Of a stretch of 64,000 nucleotides of DNA, positions 61,050-64,000 are shown in pieces. The first letter of the stretch is position 1; every line of letters starts with the position of its first letter. Position numbers and translations under genes: made by a program. Below the pieces are notes generated by a model that was not told where the DNA came from, ran no database searches, and saw only the letters and a program-made list of their open reading frames with translations. Source of the stretch: Carpediemonas membranifera (lineage: Eukaryota > Fornicata); the NCBI GenBank assembly GCA_019828565.1, contig JAHDYR010000069.1:372001-436000 (forward strand). Direction: 5' to 3'.

Positions 61050-61190
61050 ATGAAACTATTGCGGGAAGTGTGGGCGGCCGGCCTGGGCTATGAGATCTGA
61101 TGTCATGTGTGTGGAATGCCGTTGACTTTGAGGTGGATGACGCGATTACAGCAAAATGATGGCGACACGGGGCGCAGTAGCAGGCCGATA

Positions 61191-63635
61191 ATGCCAGTAT
61201 CGAATCCACTCGAGCACATGCGAGATCGACGCGAAAGGTTGGACATATCCATCAAACTGAAGCAACGATCCCTCGAAGTCGTGAAATACGCCGCTGAAGA
61301 GATCAGCAAGTGGCTACATGCAGTTGAAGGCTATGACCGGAGCTTTGAGGACACCTTTGGCACCGTGGACGAGCCCACGTATCCCCCGCTCACCGCCACG
61401 AACGACTCTGACGAACCGCCCCTCTTCCGCCACGAGCTGCCCCGGAACCGCTACTCCATCCTCGGCAGTCTACGCAGTACGATGCAGGAGGAGCGGCACC
61501 ACCTACAGCGGCGGCCCGGCCCCATCCAGGTTGTCCCCATCGACGAGTTCTCCTTCAGGTCGAATGATCACAGGGTGGCAGTGTTCGGGGCAGGGTGTCC
61601 ATTCGAATTCGGGGAGAACGCCAAGGGTTGGGCCGACTTTGTGCACGCCATGGCTGTCCGATCGCTGCCTAAGAAGGTCAAGGGAGACAAGGAGCGGTCT
61701 GGGTTGCTCAAGTGGCTGCGGACAGTACATGACGACGTCCCCGACGACCTGCCCGAGGCCCTACGCCGACTGATCATCGAGTCGAACGCATGCCTCCTCT
61801 TCAGCCTGTGCATTGACTTCCGCTCTGAGCTCGTCGCCGCCTACGATTGCCGACTGTCCACTAGGCTCCGTCTCATCGACCGCGTCGTCACACTCAAGGC
61901 CAGCCTCAAGAACGAGCACGGCGCTCCCCGTAATCTCAAGATCTTTCCCGATCTCCCGACCGTCGACACGGACACCTTTTACCACCAGATCCTGACCTCA
62001 CCCCTGTTTGCCGTGCGGACCACCACATGCTACGACTTTACCATGGAGCTACTGGGGGAGATGGGCGGCAGGATGTTTGACCCGATATGCTTCACCGACG
62101 TCACCAGCCGGGGAAGGGACTCAGCTATTACCACGCAGCACTCTGGGAACCAGGACTACCTCGCCCAGATCAGGCTGGACACAGGCACTATTTACCATAC
62201 ACATGGGCTCATCGATAACCCGATCCTGACCGCCTCGTCCTATCTGACACACCACGAGAGTCTCATCACCAACTTCAAGCTGATCTCGGACAGCAGCAGT
62301 GGACGGCCGTCCAGGCTGTTCTTCATAGGGTGTGGCGGGACTATTATTGACTTCACCCACCTCGATCTAATCAAAAGATTAGGGCCAAGGTCACCCGGGG
62401 ATAGACACATCGTGTTCATGAAGGGCAAGCACGACAGCGATAAGATGGCCCGCGTGGTACACCGGTGCGGGCTGTCGGACTACCTCACGGTGGTCGAATA
62501 TCGCGAGTACCATGACTTGTTCGGCACCAGACTCGTGTCAGACGCCAAGGCCACAGAGTTCAGCAAGTTCGATGACCGGTGGATGGCGGCCAGGCGCAGG
62601 CCCAACGAGCATTGGCTCAATGGCCCCGTGACCCTGCCGCCGGTCACGGGGTACTCGGTGAGTGTGCCGGGGGGTGTGCTCTTCATCCCCAGCAGGGGGC
62701 CGATCTACATCCCGCGGGAGGGGCGGCCATTCAGACTGTTCTTGTGCAGAAACACTCAAATTTTTGGATTTGATATGGAATCTGACGAGATTGTGCAGGA
62801 TCTGGGATTTGATACTCATATTGCCCCAGATGGTGTTCGCCACTGCGGGGACTCAATCCTGGTCGAAACCACGACCACGGGCAAATCCTCGACCAACGGA
62901 TACAGTCTAATCTGGTCCATCTCCCTTTCCACACCCAACTGGCAGATCGTTGCCGAGATTGCACCAGAGGACACAGACCTCAGACGCCGCTGGAACCAGC
63001 TGTGGCGCGCCCTCCCGTCTAGCCGCATCCTTGGCCTTGAGGCCCTCTTCATTGTCGAGCCAAGCCACGTCATAAGACCTCTGGCTGGCCCCAAGGGCAC
63101 CATATGCACTGTGCCCACTGCCGACCCGACGAAGATGGCTGTGTTGTACCCAGCGCCAGTGGGGTCCCACCTCATGCTGTTCGAAGACGACTCTCCCGCT
63201 GACGGCGGATTCGAGAGTCCGGAAGTGGGTTTGATCCTTTCAAAACAATATGTGATCATCACTGACTACTACGTCATTGTGGCCGTCCGGGACAAGGAGA
63301 GCATGCCGTACGACCGTGGAGCGATCACCGCCATCCTGACGTTTGATCGTAGCAGCCCCAAGAACATGTGGCGGCGCGTTCTTTCGATCGACAAGCAGGG
63401 GATCACCTCTGCGAAACTCCGGGCGCTTTGGGGCACTGTTTGGCGTCGCCTCAGCCCCGCCACTGTAGCTGGAGTCATTGACGATGACCAGCACCGCATG
63501 GAGCTGCTGCGGATGGCCATACGACACCAGCCGCTGCAGCGAGTGCTGGGGACGAGCTGGCTGGCGCAGTATTTGGTCGACATTCACGGGTGCTCGTTGC
63601 TTGAATTACTTGAGATCAGACGCGGCGGCAAGTGA
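61191..63635 (+). CDS. SIR2-domain protein (defence-type SIR2-like) with unknown C-terminal half
   Basis: 814 residues from ATG 61191; the frame also has an ATG at 61116. Residues ~100-450 form a SIR2_2-like NAD-binding domain: 'VAVFGAGCPFEFGENAKGWADF' (130-151), 'FAVRTTTCYDF' (273-283), 'YHTHGLID' (335-342) with the catalytic His338, 'LTASSYLTHHE', and 'LFFIGCGGTIIDF' (376-388). Bacterial members (ThsA, SIR2-APAZ, Avs types) deplete NAD. In them the residue before 'YD' is a catalytic Asn ('TTNYD'); here it is Cys280, so NADase activity is uncertain. Residues ~500-800 are beta-rich with repeated strand units and could be a propeller, but no family is recognised. Single exon, between two lipid/membrane genes. 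Confidence 0.75.
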   Translation: MPVSNPLEHMRDRRERLDISIKLKQRSLEVVKYAAEEISKWLHAVEGYDRSFEDTFGTVDEPTYPPLTATNDSDEPPLFRHELPRNRYSILGSLRSTMQEERHHLQRRPGPIQVVPIDEFSFRSNDHRVAVFGAGCPFEFGENAKGWADFVHAMAVRSLPKKVKGDKERSGLLKWLRTVHDDVPDDLPEALRRLIIESNACLLFSLCIDFRSELVAAYDCRLSTRLRLIDRVVTLKASLKNEHGAPRNLKIFPDLPTVDTDTFYHQILTSPLFAVRTTTCYDFTMELLGEMGGRMFDPICFTDVTSRGRDSAITTQHSGNQDYLAQIRLDTGTIYHTHGLIDNPILTASSYLTHHESLITNFKLISDSSSGRPSRLFFIGCGGTIIDFTHLDLIKRLGPRSPGDRHIVFMKGKHDSDKMARVVHRCGLSDYLTVVEYREYHDLFGTRLVSDAKATEFSKFDDRWMAARRRPNEHWLNGPVTLPPVTGYSVSVPGGVLFIPSRGPIYIPREGRPFRLFLCRNTQIFGFDMESDEIVQDLGFDTHIAPDGVRHCGDSILVETTTTGKSSTNGYSLIWSISLSTPNWQIVAEIAPEDTDLRRRWNQLWRALPSSRILGLEALFIVEPSHVIRPLAGPKGTICTVPTADPTKMAVLYPAPVGSHLMLFEDDSPADGGFESPEVGLILSKQYVIITDYYVIVAVRDKESMPYDRGAITAILTFDRSSPKNMWRRVLSIDKQGITSAKLRALWGTVWRRLSPATVAGVIDDDQHRMELLRMAIRHQPLQRVLGTSWLAQYLVDIHGCSLLELLEIRRGGK

Positions 63636-63719
63636 TGTAATTATGTAACACTTACACGGATAAATACTACGGTTTAGGAGTCCGGCGATGCGGGTGACTT
63701 GGACGATCGGTAAGTCAGG

Positions 63720-63730
63720 GTGCAGTTTAA
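63720..63730 (+). promoter_or_regulatory. Putative promoter GTGCAGTTTAA
   Basis: Exact copy of the recurrent motif, 47 nt before the ATG of the last, partial gene. Confidence 0.45.
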
Positions 63731-63777
63731 CCGGGCACCTGTCACAGGGACTACTATTTTGATCAATTCCTGTCAGC

Positions 63778-64000
63778 ATGATGCTTATACGGTTATTCTT
63801 TCGACCTCAAGTGTTACTGACGATTATACTTGCAATTCCGCTTCTCACTACCGCTGTTCAAGTCGCATTATTACTCTACCATCGAAAGAACCGCAATGCG
63901 TCCGTATGGTCAAAAATTCTGACCGTCCTCCGCGCGCAATACGTTTCTTTAATCGATATACTCACTTTTGGGCCGCTATACCGTTTCATAGGCCGTCTTT
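63778..64000 (+). CDS. N-terminus of a membrane or secreted protein, 3' part outside window
   Basis: 74 codons to the window end, no stop. Starts 'MMLIRLFF' and has one strong hydrophobic segment ('VLLTIILAIPLLTTAVQVALLL', about residues 12-33), followed by a basic stretch 'YHRKNRNA' and amphipathic helices. Signal anchor likely. Family unknown. Confidence 0.55.
   Translation, partial: MMLIRLFFRPQVLLTIILAIPLLTTAVQVALLLYHRKNRNASVWSKILTVLRAQYVSLIDILTFGPLYRFIGRL

Noticed and set aside
61191-63635. Histone-deacetylase-type sirtuin
   Set aside because: No four-Cys zinc module and motif wording is that of SIR2_2-like defence domains (GAGCPFEFG, TTCYD, THGLID).

Overview
This window reads as nuclear DNA of a gene-dense, flagellated protist. 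Proteins are eukaryotic: an uS5 ribosomal protein, COPII Sec13, ESCRT-III CHMP1, a PROPPIN, ubiquilin, RPF2, B9D2, a dynein heavy chain and PP2A-A. Coding is GC-rich, genes are short of spacers, and several are split by tiny introns (28-38 nt). These introns start GT (often GTACGT/GTATGT) and end in a fused branch/acceptor motif like CTCACACAG or CTCACCCAG. That 3' signal, with a cilium-related gene set, points to a metamonad of the fornicate type (Kipferlia/Carpediemonas-like). This assignment is inference. I saw no rRNA or convincing tRNA gene.

Layout. 1-6.1 kb: two members of a local RCC1-like family, a secreted protein and a PROPPIN. 6.3-16.7 kb: a Cys-rich protein, an acyl-CoA synthetase-like protein with a damaged ATP motif, Sec13, a helical repeat protein, a broken WD40 gene, PDCD2, RPF2 and a coiled-coil protein, all on the minus strand. 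16.8-18.6 kb: a Fanzor (eukaryotic TnpB homologue) on the plus strand with intact RuvC residues, bracketed by a 19-bp direct repeat. 18.7-23.6 kb: Arc1/EMAPII-like tRNA-binding protein, an unknown protein, CHMP1 and phosphoserine aminotransferase. 23.8-24.7 kb: a scar region with a 151-bp copy of an internal dynein segment, a frameshifted Fanzor relic and one copy of an ~80-bp end-paired element.

24.8-36.0 kb: an 11.2-kb dynein heavy chain ORF without recognisable P-loops that stops after the stalk. It is divergent from a three-exon B9D2 gene. 37-47.8 kb: a HEAT protein, ubiquilin (three exons), a 4-TM protein, PP2A-A, a group IV PLP decarboxylase, a DRC9/10-like coiled coil and a membrane metallophosphoesterase (two exons). 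48.5-56.8 kb: a short RCC1-like paralogue, a Bet1-like SNARE, a SCOC-like protein, class I aldolase, a Ser-rich protein, a YhhN/TMEM86 protein, a further RCC1-like paralogue and ribosomal protein uS5.

57.5-64 kb: a fifth RCC1-like gene enclosed by an inverted, apparently identical ~420-bp duplication of uS5, then a lysophospholipid acyltransferase, a SIR2-domain protein resembling bacterial anti-phage NADases (catalytic Asn replaced by Cys), and the start of a membrane protein. A GTGCA[N]TTTA motif recurs 7-52 nt upstream of about thirteen start codons and looks like a core promoter element.

The most unusual content is the Fanzor and its nearby relic, the SIR2 protein, the motor-dead dynein, and two very recent local duplications.
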